A stretch of 64,000 nt of DNA from Tsukamurella soli. GTDB taxonomy: Bacteria; Actinomycetota; Actinomycetes; Mycobacteriales; Mycobacteriaceae. A program made the position numbers and the translations under genes. Under the pieces are notes generated by a model. That model saw only the letters and a program-made list of their open reading frames with translations. It did no database searches and was not told the origin of the DNA. The stretch covers positions 110,198 through 174,197 of the forward strand of contig NZ_BAABFR010000001.1 in NCBI RefSeq assembly GCF_039541155.1, in the 5' to 3' direction. Below, piece after piece: positions 31,200 to 39,553 of this stretch (positions are counted from its first letter, which is position 1; every line of letters starts with the position of its first letter).

Positions 31200-32380
31200 G
31201 ACCCGGGTCCCGCGTGCGCGATGAAGTTCTCGTTCCACAAGTCGCCCAGGTGCCCACCGGCCGCCACCTGCGCGACCAGCTTCAGGTCGTCGCTCGCCCG
31301 AGCGACCGAAGCGTATCCGTCGGCGCCGCGCGAGATCGTCCACAGCTCGGCAGGTTCCAAGCCACTGACGAACTCCGGCGAGTGGGTGGTGACGAACACC
31401 TGGGATCGTCCGGAGACGCTGCGGATCACCTCGACGAGGTCGGTGAGGACCTCAGGGTGCAGCTGGTTCTCCGGTTCCTCGATCCCGAACATCATCGGCG
31501 GATCCGGATCGAAGAGAACCGTGAGGTACGCGAGTAGCTTCATGGTTCCGTCGCTCACATTGCGCGACAAGATGAGCTCATCAAACGCACGATCCTTCAG
31601 CCGCAGCAGCAAGCGGCCATCGGGCATGACCGAGGTCTCGAAGCCCTCCAGCTGGGGAACCAACCGTCCGAGTTCGGCAAAGATCCGGCGCAGTCGCTCC
31701 GGATGCTTCTCCTGGAGGTATTGAATGACGTTCGGAAGGTTGTCTCCAGTCTTGTTCAGTTGTCGCTGCGGGCCGGACTCCGGTTGCGACCGAGTCGCGC
31801 TCGGCTCGACGTAGGATAGATACCAGCCCGAGACCAAATCACGCAGGTATCGCACACGCGGGTGCTGGTCGAAGTTCGCAAGCGCCGTGACCGCGAGAGT
31901 GCTCGGCGACGCCAAAGACTGCTCCCGGTACACACCCTTCTCCTCGTCGTACCAACGACCTGAACCGTGTTCGTAACGAACGATCTCACGCGGGCGTCCA
32001 GATCCCGGCGCTGTTGACCAACTGACGATCTCACTGGCTACGACGGGCGCTCTGTCCTGCTCCTCGATCCGGAGCTGGTAACGAGCTTTGCGCAGCCCGG
32101 AAGTCCCCAGCCCGGGCGCGCGGTAGCCGATCTCGAACCCGATCGGACCGTCGCTGCCTCTAGACCGAATCCCTGCCATCCGGTTTCGGCGGTTCCACGC
32201 AGTCTCCAACCCTTCACTGAAGGACTCATGAAGGAACGCCAACGCGTCGAACACCGTCGACTTCCCGCTACCGTTGGCTCCGATGAGCACGGTCAGCGGC
32301 GTCACCCGCGTGAAATGGACCTCCTTGAGAACACGGTAATTCCACACCGAGAAGTCCTCGATGACCGGGGCGGCACTCAC
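31196..32380 (-). CDS. AAA_21 / RecF-like ABC-type ATPase, defence-like
   Basis: 394 residues from GTG 32380, overlapping the carA stop by 4 nt (GTGA) after GGGGGAGA. It has an intact ATP site: Walker A GANGSGKS at residues 34-41, signature region SRNVSDGTMKLLAYL, Walker B MMFGIEEPENQLHP and an H-loop VFVTTHSPEF. N-terminal IEDFSVWNYRVLKEVHF is the usual AAA_21 opening. With the DUF4276 gene it forms an ATPase + TOPRIM-like pair of the kind found in defence islands. The DNA is less GC-rich than carA and carB, suggesting transfer, yet the gene is placed seamlessly inside carAB. Confidence 0.85.
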   Translation of the reverse strand: MSAAPVIEDFSVWNYRVLKEVHFTRVTPLTVLIGANGSGKSTVFDALAFLHESFSEGLETAWNRRNRMAGIRSRGSDGPIGFEIGYRAPGLGTSGLRKARYQLRIEEQDRAPVVASEIVSWSTAPGSGRPREIVRYEHGSGRWYDEEKGVYREQSLASPSTLAVTALANFDQHPRVRYLRDLVSGWYLSYVEPSATRSQPESGPQRQLNKTGDNLPNVIQYLQEKHPERLRRIFAELGRLVPQLEGFETSVMPDGRLLLRLKDRAFDELILSRNVSDGTMKLLAYLTVLFDPDPPMMFGIEEPENQLHPEVLTDLVEVIRSVSGRSQVFVTTHSPEFVSGLEPAELWTISRGADGYASVARASDDLKLVAQVAAGGHLGDLWNENFIAHAGPGS

Positions 32381-33585
32381 TGCACGTCTCCCCCCATCAC
32401 CGAAGCGAAGCGGTCGAAGAGGTACGCGGCGTCGTGTGGGCCCGCGGCCGCCTCGGGGTGGTACTGCACCGAGAAGGCGCGACCGTCGAGCAGCTCGACC
32501 CCCTCGACGGTTCCGTCGTTGGCGCACACGTGGCTCACGCGACCGCGGCCGAACGGCGTGTCGAACTCACTCCCGCGTTCGCCCTCGAGCGCGAACCCGT
32601 GGTTCTGCGCGGTGATCGAGATCCGGCCGGTGGCGTCCTCGACGACGGGGATGTTGATGCCGCGGTGGCCGAACTTCATCTTGTAGGTGCCCAGGCCCAG
32701 TGCGCGACCGAGCAGTTGGTTGCCGAGGCAGATCCCGAACAGCGGCAGTCCGGCGCCCAGCACCTCGCGGGTCAGAGCCACCTCCCGCTCGGCGGTGGCC
32801 GGGTCACCGGGGCCGTTGGACAGGAAGAAGCCGTCCGGGTTCAGGTCCCGGACCTCGTCGAAGGTCACCGTCGACGGCACGACGTGGACGCGCATCCCGC
32901 GCTGCGCGAACATGCGCGGCGTGTTGGTCTTGATCCCCAGGTCGACGGCGACGACGGTGAACGCGGGCTCAGCCCCACTCGACATGACCGGCTCGATCGT
33001 GTATGTGTCCGGCGTGGAGACCTCACCGATCAGGTTGCGGCCGGCCATCCCCGGCTGCGCGCGCACCCGGTCGAGCAACTCGGCGTCGGCGGCGAGTGCA
33101 TCACCGGAGAACACGCCGGCGCGCATCGAGCCGTGATCGCGCAGGCGGCGCACCACCGCGCGGGTGTCGATCCCGGCGATGCCCACGACCTCCTGGCTCG
33201 CCAGCTCGTCCTGCAGCGACCGGGTCGCGCGCCAGGAGCTGACCCGGCGGGTGGGGTTGCGGACGGCGTAACCGGCCACCCAGATCCGCCCTCCGCCCGA
33301 ATTCGGCCCGCTCGCTACGCTCCCGGCGCCGGGCCGAGACTCTCCATCACTGTCGTTCCACCCCGTGTTCCCGATCTGCGGAGCGGTGGCGATCACGATC
33401 TGGCGGTCGTACGACGGGTCGGTGAGGGTCTCCTGGTAGCCGGTCATGGCGGTGCAGAAGACGGCCTCGCCGAGGGTCTCGCCCACCGCGCCGAACGCCT
33501 GCCCGCGATGGACGGTGCCGTCCTCGAGGACCAGCACGGCCGGCCCGGCCGGGCCCGGCGTGGGTGTCATCAGTGGTGCGGTCAT
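32377..33585 (-). CDS. carA: Carbamoyl-phosphate synthase small (glutaminase) subunit
   Basis: 402 residues. It supplies ammonia from glutamine to CarB. The class I amidotransferase site is intact: nucleophile in FGICLGNQLLG, and SVQYHPEAAAGP with the His-Glu pair. Odd feature: about 15 extra residues (SRPGAGSVASGPNSGGG) lie between NTGWNDSDGE and RIWVAGY, where homologues I know read straight through; the DNA there holds a 16-mer nearly repeated at the nusB end. Its ATG overlaps the stop of the upstream membrane-protein gene; its TGA overlaps the start of the inserted ATPase gene rather than leading to carB. Confidence 0.96.
   Translation of the reverse strand: MTAPLMTPTPGPAGPAVLVLEDGTVHRGQAFGAVGETLGEAVFCTAMTGYQETLTDPSYDRQIVIATAPQIGNTGWNDSDGESRPGAGSVASGPNSGGGRIWVAGYAVRNPTRRVSSWRATRSLQDELASQEVVGIAGIDTRAVVRRLRDHGSMRAGVFSGDALAADAELLDRVRAQPGMAGRNLIGEVSTPDTYTIEPVMSSGAEPAFTVVAVDLGIKTNTPRMFAQRGMRVHVVPSTVTFDEVRDLNPDGFFLSNGPGDPATAEREVALTREVLGAGLPLFGICLGNQLLGRALGLGTYKMKFGHRGINIPVVEDATGRISITAQNHGFALEGERGSEFDTPFGRGRVSHVCANDGTVEGVELLDGRAFSVQYHPEAAAGPHDAAYLFDRFASVMGGDVQ
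33305..33320. repeat. Short repeat inside carA (copy 1 of 2)
   Basis: GGCCCGCTCGCTACGC here differs at one base from GGCCCGCTCGCTGCGC at 39045-39060 in the nusB 3' end. In both genes the complementary strand encodes a short Ala/Ser/Gly/Pro segment (VASGPNS in CarA, AASGPEPA in NusB) that looks added to the conserved protein. Confidence 0.45.
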
Positions 33586-34097
33586 GCCTGTTCGTCCTTC
33601 TCGTCGCTCTCACTCACGTCGCCCATGAGGCGGCGGTAATCGGTCTTGTCGTCGGCGCGGAAGCCGGTATCGATGACGGTGCCGGTGGGCAGCTCCCAGC
33701 GCAGCACCAGCAGGCCGCCGCCCGGCATCACCTTGCCCGCGAGCTTGCTGGCGAGGCGCACCCCCTCGAGGGCGCCGTCGGCGATCCACATCGGGTTGCC
33801 GCGGGACCGCTCGAGCAGGTAGCCGTCGGCGTACCTGCTCACGTTGACCACGGCCCGGAAGCCCCAGTCGCCCACCGCGACCCGGTCCTGCCAGTGCGGC
33901 GCGATGGTCGAGCCGACGTACACGCCGCTCACCGGGCCGTACACCAGGTCGGCGAGCCGGTCCGGCGCCGTGGGGATCTCGCCGATCGCGGCGGCCTGCC
34001 GCTGGCCGCGCGAGCGCCAGCCCCGCCACATCAGGGCGAACAGCCCGCACAGGGCCAGCAGGACGACCACGATCGTCGCGATGTCGCTCGCGTTCAC
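33582..34097 (-). CDS. Single-pass membrane protein of the pyrimidine operon (Rv1382-like)
   Basis: 171 residues from GTG 34097, which overlaps the pyrC stop. One N-terminal membrane helix (SDIATIVVVLLALCGLFALMW) is followed by a cytoplasmic domain with GVYVGSTIAPHWQDRVAVGDWGFRAVVNVSRYADG and LLVLRWELPTG, a beta-rich, PH-like region. A protein of this type sits between pyrC and carA in mycobacteria. Function unknown; tight coupling on both sides (4-nt overlaps) implies a role linked to pyrimidine synthesis or simply conserved co-transcription. Confidence 0.8.
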   Translation of the reverse strand: MNASDIATIVVVLLALCGLFALMWRGWRSRGQRQAAAIGEIPTAPDRLADLVYGPVSGVYVGSTIAPHWQDRVAVGDWGFRAVVNVSRYADGYLLERSRGNPMWIADGALEGVRLASKLAGKVMPGGGLLVLRWELPTGTVIDTGFRADDKTDYRRLMGDVSESDEKDEQA

Positions 34098-35413
34098 CGG
34101 TTCTCCCCGGGGTCGGCCGCCACACCGTCCCGGGCCGTCACGCGACCGCGCAGCAGGGTGAGCACGGGCTTCGCATCGAACGACATCTCGGCGTACGGGG
34201 TGTTGGCCGACAGGCTCGCCAGCTCGTCGCTGCGCACGGTCCACGCGTGGTCGGGGTCGACCAGCACCAGGTTGGCGGGCTCGCCCACGGCGACCGGCCG
34301 GCCCTGGTCGTCGAGCCCCGCGATCTGCGCGGGCCGCTCGCTCATGACCCGGGCCACGTCGCGCCAGCTCAGTCCGCCGGGTTCGACGAGGACCTGGGCG
34401 ACGACCGCCAGCGCGGTCTCGAGGCCCAGCATGCCGGGGCGTGCAGCAGCGAACTCACAGCACTTGTCCTGCTCGGCGTGCGGCGCGTGATCTGTTGCGA
34501 CGCAGTCGATCACGCCGTCGATAAGGGCCTCCCGCAGCGCCGCGGCATCGGAGGCCTCGCGCAGTGGCGGGTTCACGCGGTTCACCGCGTCGAACGTCTC
34601 GAGCCGCGAGTCGTCCAGCAGCAGATGGTGCGGCGTGACCTCGGCGGTGATCGAGATGCCTTGCCCGCGAGCCCACTTCAGCAGCTCGACGGTGCCCGCG
34701 GTGGAGGCGTGGCAGATGTGCACCCGCGCCCCGGCGTCCCGCGCGAGCAGCGCGTCACGGGCGACGATGGCCTCCTCGGCGGCGCGCGGCCACCCGGCCA
34801 GGCCGAGCCGCGCGGCTGTGGGGCCCTCGTGCGCGACCGCTCCGATCGTCAGCCTCGGCTCCTCGGCGTGCTGCGCGATCACGACGCCGAGCGACGCGGC
34901 GTACTCGAGCGCGCGCCGCATCAGCAGCGGGTCGGCGACGCAGACACCGTCGTCGGAGAAGATCCGGACGCGCCCGACCCCCGCCGCCATCATGCCCATC
35001 TCGGCGAGCTTCTCGCCCTTCAGCCCGATGGTGACGGCGCCCACGGGGTGCACGTCGACCAGGCCGACCTCCTGCCCGCGCCGATACACGTGGTCGGTGA
35101 CGACCGCCGAATCGGCGACCGGGTTCGTGTTGGCCATCGCGAAGACCGCGGTGTAGCCGCCGAGTGCGGCTGCGGCGGAACCGCTCTCGACGGTCTCGGT
35201 GTCCTCGCGTCCCGGCTCGCGCAGATGTGTGTGCAGGTCGACGAAGCCTGGCAGCAGGACCCGTCCACCGCCGTCTATCACCTCGAGGCCGACCGCGTCA
35301 CCGCCGGGCGCCGCCAGATCCGGACCGATCTCGGCGATGGTCTGGCCCTCGATGAGTACGTCGACCGGATCGCCCTCGCCGTACGGGCGCACGTTCTTCA
35401 GCAGCACGCTCAC
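34094..35413 (-). CDS. pyrC: Dihydroorotase
   Basis: 439 residues from GTG 35413, overlapping the pyrB stop. It closes carbamoyl-aspartate to dihydroorotate. Metal-binding motifs of the class I amidohydrolase are clear: GFVDLHTHLREPG, the later IAQHAEEPRLT and VHICHAS histidines, and CVATDHAPHAEQDK with the catalytic Asp. Confidence 0.96.
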   Translation of the reverse strand: MSVLLKNVRPYGEGDPVDVLIEGQTIAEIGPDLAAPGGDAVGLEVIDGGGRVLLPGFVDLHTHLREPGREDTETVESGSAAAALGGYTAVFAMANTNPVADSAVVTDHVYRRGQEVGLVDVHPVGAVTIGLKGEKLAEMGMMAAGVGRVRIFSDDGVCVADPLLMRRALEYAASLGVVIAQHAEEPRLTIGAVAHEGPTAARLGLAGWPRAAEEAIVARDALLARDAGARVHICHASTAGTVELLKWARGQGISITAEVTPHHLLLDDSRLETFDAVNRVNPPLREASDAAALREALIDGVIDCVATDHAPHAEQDKCCEFAAARPGMLGLETALAVVAQVLVEPGGLSWRDVARVMSERPAQIAGLDDQGRPVAVGEPANLVLVDPDHAWTVRSDELASLSANTPYAEMSFDAKPVLTLLRGRVTARDGVAADPGENR

Positions 35414-36357
35414 TCTTCGCCTCCGTCCTTGGCCAATAGGTGGAACAACACGGCCATCCGCACGTGCACACCGTTGTCGACCTGTTGCAGCACCGCCGAC
35501 CGTGACGAGTCGGCCACCGAGAAGCCGATCTCCATACCGCGCAGCATCGGCCCCGGGTGCAGGACCACGGCGTGGTCCGGCAACATGCGGGTCCGCTTGT
35601 CGCTGAGGCCGTACCGCACCGAGTACTCGCGCGCGCTGGGGAAGAAGCCGCCGTTCATCCGCTCGGCCTGCACTCGCAGCATCATCACCGCGTCGGCGCC
35701 CGGCAGCTCCGCGTCGAGGCTGTCGGCCACCGTCACCGGCCAGGTCTCGAGGCCCACCGGTAGCAGCGTCCGCGGCGCGACGAGCACGACCTCGGCGCCG
35801 AGGGTGGACAGCAGGTGCGCGTTGGAGCGCGCGACCCGGCTGTGCAGCACGTCGCCGACGATCACGACGCGGCGCCCCTCGATGCCGCCGAGCCGCTGGC
35901 GCAGCGTGAGCGCGTCGAGCAGTGCCTGCGTGGGGTGCTCGTGCATGCCGTCACCGGCGTTGATCACAGCGGGGCCCGCGGGCCCGCCGGGTGGGTTGGT
36001 CCACTGCGCGATCTGCTGCGCGGCGCCCGACGCAGGGTGCCGCACGATCAGTGCGTCGGCGCCCGCAGCGTGCAGGGTCAGCGCGGTGTCCCGCAGCGAC
36101 TCGCCCTTGGCGACCGAGCTGGACGACGCCGAGACGTTGATCACGTCGGCGCTCATCCACTTCCCGGCGACCTCGAACGAGACGCGCGTGCGGGTCGAGT
36201 TCTCGTAGAACACCGTCATGATGGTCCGCCCGCGCAGCGTCGGCAGCTTCTTGACCTCGCGGCCGAGCAGCGCCTGCTGCATACGGTCGGCCTCGTCCAG
36301 GATCTCCTCCGCGTCCGCGCGCGGCAGTCCCTCGGTTGCGAGTAGGTGCCGCATCAC
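35410..36357 (-). CDS. pyrB: Aspartate carbamoyltransferase catalytic subunit
   Basis: 315 residues, starting with an ATG that overlaps the pyrR stop by 4 nt. It joins carbamoyl phosphate to aspartate. Signature motifs: FYENSTRTRVSFEVAGK (carbamoyl-phosphate binding), SSVAKGESLRDT, INAGDGMHEHPTQALLD and VLHPGPMLRGMEI. No regulatory pyrI gene is present nearby, consistent with control by PyrR. Confidence 0.97.
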   Translation of the reverse strand: MMRHLLATEGLPRADAEEILDEADRMQQALLGREVKKLPTLRGRTIMTVFYENSTRTRVSFEVAGKWMSADVINVSASSSSVAKGESLRDTALTLHAAGADALIVRHPASGAAQQIAQWTNPPGGPAGPAVINAGDGMHEHPTQALLDALTLRQRLGGIEGRRVVIVGDVLHSRVARSNAHLLSTLGAEVVLVAPRTLLPVGLETWPVTVADSLDAELPGADAVMMLRVQAERMNGGFFPSAREYSVRYGLSDKRTRMLPDHAVVLHPGPMLRGMEIGFSVADSSRSAVLQQVDNGVHVRMAVLFHLLAKDGGEE

Positions 36358-36944
36358 GCCTCCCCGCCCGCCGCGATCGGTCCCGACTCGATCAGGACGG
36401 CATCGGTGCCGTCCTTCTCCTGCAGGCGCACGCGCACGTCCTCGGTGCGCGACGTCGGAATATTCCTGCCCACGTAGTCGGCGCGGATCGGCAGCTGCCG
36501 GTGGCCGCGGTCGACGAGCACCGCGAGCTGCACAGCGGCGGGCCGGCCGATGTCACGCAGCGAGTCCAGGGCGGCGCGCACGGTGCGGCCGGAGAAGAGC
36601 ACGTCGTCGACCAGGATCACGAGCGCGCCGTCGATGCCGCCGTCGGGCACCGTGGTGCGCTCGAGGGGCCGGTGCGGCTTGTGCCGGAGGTCATCGCGGT
36701 ACAGGGTGATGTCGAGCCGCCCGCAGGGCACGGCGACGCCGGTGAACTCCGCGATGTCGGCGACGAGCCGATCGGCGAGTACCGCGCCGCGGCTGGGGAT
36801 GCCGAAGACCACCACCCGCACGGGAGGCTCACCCCCGTCGTCGACGGGTCCGCCCGAGTCCAGCGCCGTCTTCTCGATGATCTGATGCGCGATGCGCGCA
36901 ATGGTCCGCGACACGTCAGCCGCAGACATGAGCTCTCGAGCCAT
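36354..36944 (-). CDS. pyrR: Pyrimidine operon regulator PyrR / uracil phosphoribosyltransferase
   Basis: 196 residues from ATG 36944, placed after an ideal AAGGAGGT; the frame is open upstream only through the leader. The PRPP loop VILVDDVLFSGRTVRAAL, GIPSRGAVLADRL and DITLYRDDLRHK are typical. PyrR senses UMP/UTP and binds pyr mRNA; in mycobacteria it represses translation rather than forming an attenuator. Two tandem PyrR-site-like repeats lie directly upstream. It is the first gene of the pyr-car operon, which here also drives the ATPase/DUF4276 pair. Confidence 0.95.
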   Translation of the reverse strand: MARELMSAADVSRTIARIAHQIIEKTALDSGGPVDDGGEPPVRVVVFGIPSRGAVLADRLVADIAEFTGVAVPCGRLDITLYRDDLRHKPHRPLERTTVPDGGIDGALVILVDDVLFSGRTVRAALDSLRDIGRPAAVQLAVLVDRGHRQLPIRADYVGRNIPTSRTEDVRVRLQEKDGTDAVLIESGPIAAGGEA

Positions 36945-36958
36945 TCGAGACCTCCTTC

Positions 36959-36997
36959 TCCGCCTCACCGGACGGCTCATTCCGCCTCACCGGACGG
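36959..36997 (-). promoter_or_regulatory. Two tandem PyrR-binding-like sites in the pyr operon leader
   Basis: On the minus strand CCGTCCGGTGAGGCGGA occurs twice (complement of 36981-36997 and of 36959-36975), 22 nt apart, identical over 17 nt. Each contains GTCCGGTGAGGC, which fits the PyrR binding-loop consensus UCCNGNGAGGC. The second copy runs almost into the ribosome site AAGGAGGT (AGGCGGAGAAGGAGGT). This placement suits PyrR blocking ribosome entry when pyrimidines are plentiful. Confidence 0.65.
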
Positions 36998-37051
36998 ACC
37001 ACAAAGGATGCCTTGATGCGCCCGGAAGCCTACCAGTACGTTCTGTAGGCC

Positions 37052-39013
37052 ATGGAACTGAACACCGCGCAGCGCGAGACCCTCGCCGCCATCGTCGACG
37101 CCTTCGCGCCCGGCGACGGTGTCGCGATCCCGGCCGCGACCGCGGTGGGCACCGTCGACGTGGCCGTATCGCTGATCGGGCCCACCCCGAGACTCGGCCA
37201 GGACGACGGTCTGGGGAACCTGTTGTCGACATGGGGCAGCCGATTGTTCGCGACCACGGTCCTGGGCACCCGCGGACGCACGTTCGCCGAGTTGTCGCGG
37301 GCCGAGCGCGAGCGGGTGCTGGTGGATCTGTCCCGGTCCCGCTTCCCCGCCAAGCGCACGCTGTTCAAGCGGCTGCGCACCATCGCGATCATGTCGTACT
37401 ACGTGGCGCCGGGATCGTCCGGCTACTCCCCCGTGTGGGAGGCCATCGGGTTCCCGCCACCGCCGCCCCGCAAGCGCCTGCGGGGCCGCGCGCTGCGGGC
37501 GGTCAAGCCGCTGTCGCCGACCCGGTTCGAGGTGGACGCGACCGCAGGCTGCGACGTCGTGGTGGTGGGCTCCGGCCCCGGCGGGGCGGCCGCGGCCGCG
37601 ACGCTCGCCGAGGCCGGCCTGGACGTCATGGTGCTCGAGCGCGGCGACTACCTCGCCGCTCCCGACTTCGCATCCACCGAGTACGACGCCCTGCTCAACC
37701 TGTATGCGTCGAGCCCCTTCGTGAGCGACGACGCGCAGACGACCCTGCTGTCCGGGCAGTGCCTGGGCGGCGGGAGCGTGATCGGATACGCCGGCTGCTA
37801 CCGCCCGTCGGACGCCGTGCGCGCCGACTGGGCCGACCGTGGCCTGACGATGGGCGACGACTTCGACGCCGCGCTGAACGCGGTGTGGCGGCGGCTGGGG
37901 GTGACCGACTCCGAGTCGCGGCCGTCGGCGCGGGACGAGTTGCTGGACGCGGGGTGCGCAGCGCTCGGCCTGTCCACCCGTACCGTCGAGCGCGCGGTGG
38001 ACGACTGCGACCAGGGCGAGGAGTGCGGCCGCTGCGGGCTGGGCTGCCGGCTCGGGGCGAAGCGTACGGCCGCGCAGACGTGGTTACGGGACGCCGAGCG
38101 GCGCGGCGCACGGATCGTCACCGGCACGTCCGCGCGAACGATCGAGGTCCGCGACGGGCGCGCGACCGCGGTGGTCGCCCGCACATCCGGCGGGTCGTGG
38201 CTGACGGTGCGCTGCCGTGCCGTGGTCGTGGCGGGCGGCGCGTTCCAGACCCCCGCGCTGTTGCATCGGTCGGCGATCGGTGGCATGCACGTGGGCAAGC
38301 ACCTGCACCTGCACCCCACGGCGACGGCGTTCGGGGTGTTCGAGCAGGTGGTGCGGCCCTGGTCGGGAACGATGACGGCCCGCTACTGCGACGACCACGC
38401 CGATCTCGACGGCGAGGGCTTCGGGGTGCTGTACGAGACGGTGCCCGCGACGCCCGCGATGAGCGCGTCGTTCGCCCCCTGGCGCGGCGCGAACGAGCAT
38501 CTGAACGTGATGCGGCAGCTGCCGCACCTCTCGCACGTGCGGGTCGTGACCCGCGACCGCGGATCCGGCGAGGTGGGCTTCGACCGGTCGGGCGAGCCGA
38601 CGGTGCGCTACACGCTGGCCGACGCCGACCGGCCGCACGTGCGGGCGGGGCTCGACACCGCGGTGCGGATCCTCGAGGGGGCGGGCGCGCGGCGGATCTT
38701 CACCGGCCACCAGTGGGGTAGCGACTACGTACCCGGCGTCCAGTCGCGCGACGCCTTCCTGACCGGCGAACACCAGGCCGGCTACGGCCCCGGCGAGCTG
38801 GCCCTGGGGTCGCTCGGCGGGATGAGCACCGCCCGGATGGGCTCGTCCGACCGGCACTCGGTCGCCGACCCGGTCGGCGCGCTGTGGGACGTGCCCAACG
38901 TGGTGGTCGCCGATGGGTCGATGCTGCCCAGCGCGGCGGGGGTGCACCCGATGGCGTCCATCGCGGCCCTGTCGCTACTCAATGCGCAGGCACTCGCGGC
39001 CGAGCTGACCTGA
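37052..39013 (+). CDS. GMC-type FAD oxidoreductase with N-terminal gluconate-dehydrogenase-subunit-3-like region
   Basis: 653 residues. Residues about 1-130 resemble the gluconate 2-dehydrogenase subunit 3 type helical region fused to long-chain alcohol oxidases. The FAD motif VVVVGSGPGGAAAAATLAEAGLDV begins near residue 167 and LERGDY closes it; GGGSVIGYAG and C-terminal GVHPMASIAALSLLNAQ supply the flavin and active-site His region. A Cys cluster, CDQGEECGRCGLGC, as in fatty-alcohol oxidases, lies near residue 315. It probably oxidises a long-chain alcohol or sterol. It is divergent from pyrR and converges with nusB at an overlapping hairpin. Confidence 0.85.
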   Translation: MELNTAQRETLAAIVDAFAPGDGVAIPAATAVGTVDVAVSLIGPTPRLGQDDGLGNLLSTWGSRLFATTVLGTRGRTFAELSRAERERVLVDLSRSRFPAKRTLFKRLRTIAIMSYYVAPGSSGYSPVWEAIGFPPPPPRKRLRGRALRAVKPLSPTRFEVDATAGCDVVVVGSGPGGAAAAATLAEAGLDVMVLERGDYLAAPDFASTEYDALLNLYASSPFVSDDAQTTLLSGQCLGGGSVIGYAGCYRPSDAVRADWADRGLTMGDDFDAALNAVWRRLGVTDSESRPSARDELLDAGCAALGLSTRTVERAVDDCDQGEECGRCGLGCRLGAKRTAAQTWLRDAERRGARIVTGTSARTIEVRDGRATAVVARTSGGSWLTVRCRAVVVAGGAFQTPALLHRSAIGGMHVGKHLHLHPTATAFGVFEQVVRPWSGTMTARYCDDHADLDGEGFGVLYETVPATPAMSASFAPWRGANEHLNVMRQLPHLSHVRVVTRDRGSGEVGFDRSGEPTVRYTLADADRPHVRAGLDTAVRILEGAGARRIFTGHQWGSDYVPGVQSRDAFLTGEHQAGYGPGELALGSLGGMSTARMGSSDRHSVADPVGALWDVPNVVVADGSMLPSAAGVHPMASIAALSLLNAQALAAELT

Positions 39014-39036
39014 CGGCGGGCTCCGGCGCTGTCAGG
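39009..39036. terminator. Bidirectional hairpin between the GMC oxidoreductase and nusB
   Basis: CCTGACGGCG (39009-39018) pairs with CGCTGTCAGG (39027-39036), one mismatch, 8-nt loop. It covers both stop codons (39011-39013 and 39032-39034), the only room available between the convergent genes. Confidence 0.45.
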
Positions 39037-39544
39037 CCGGCTCGGGCCCGCTCGCTGCGCGCTGTGACGTCGCCGCGGCGGCCGCGCGCACCTGCGGCGC
39101 CAGTGTGGCGATGCGCCCGAGCACGCCGTTGATGTACGACGGCGACTCGTCGGTCGAGAGCTCCTTCGCGAGCTCGACAGCCTCGTCCACCGCCACCGCG
39201 GGCGGCACGTCCGCGGCATTGAACAGCTCCCACACGGCGACGCGCAGGATCGCCCGGTCGACCGCCGGCAGCCGCTGCAGCGTCCACTGCTGCAGGTGCG
39301 AGCCGATCACCGAGTCGAGCTGCGTCCGGTCGACACCCACGCCCGTGACCAGCGTCTCGGTATAGCCGCTCACGGGCGGCATCGACTCGTCGCCGGCGGC
39401 CAACTCGGTACGCTCCGCGATCAGGCCCGGCAGGTCGGTGACCCCGCGGGCCTCGGCCTCGAACAGCAGGTCCACGGCACGCCGACGGGCCTTGTGGCGC
39501 GCGCCCAGCTTCTTACGCGGGGCGCGGTCGTCCTGATTGGTCAC
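39032..39544 (-). CDS. nusB: Transcription antitermination factor NusB
   Basis: 170 residues from GTG 39544. All-helical NusB motifs are seen: KLGARHKARRRAVDLLFEAEAR, QLDSVIGSHLQQW, LPAVDRAILRVAVWELF and VAVDEAVELAKELSTDESPSYINGVLGRIA. It joins the boxA antitermination complex on rRNA transcripts. It lies 9 nt after efp. The last residues (RAASGPEPA) are encoded by a short sequence nearly repeated inside carA. Confidence 0.95.
   Translation of the reverse strand: MTNQDDRAPRKKLGARHKARRRAVDLLFEAEARGVTDLPGLIAERTELAAGDESMPPVSGYTETLVTGVGVDRTQLDSVIGSHLQQWTLQRLPAVDRAILRVAVWELFNAADVPPAVAVDEAVELAKELSTDESPSYINGVLGRIATLAPQVRAAAAATSQRAASGPEPA
39045..39060. repeat. Short repeat at the nusB 3' end (copy 2 of 2)
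   Basis: GGCCCGCTCGCTGCGC matches 15 of 16 bases with 33305-33320 in carA. It encodes, on the complementary strand, the AASGP part of an apparent C-terminal extension of NusB. Confidence 0.45.
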
Positions 39545-39553
39545 CAGCGGCCG

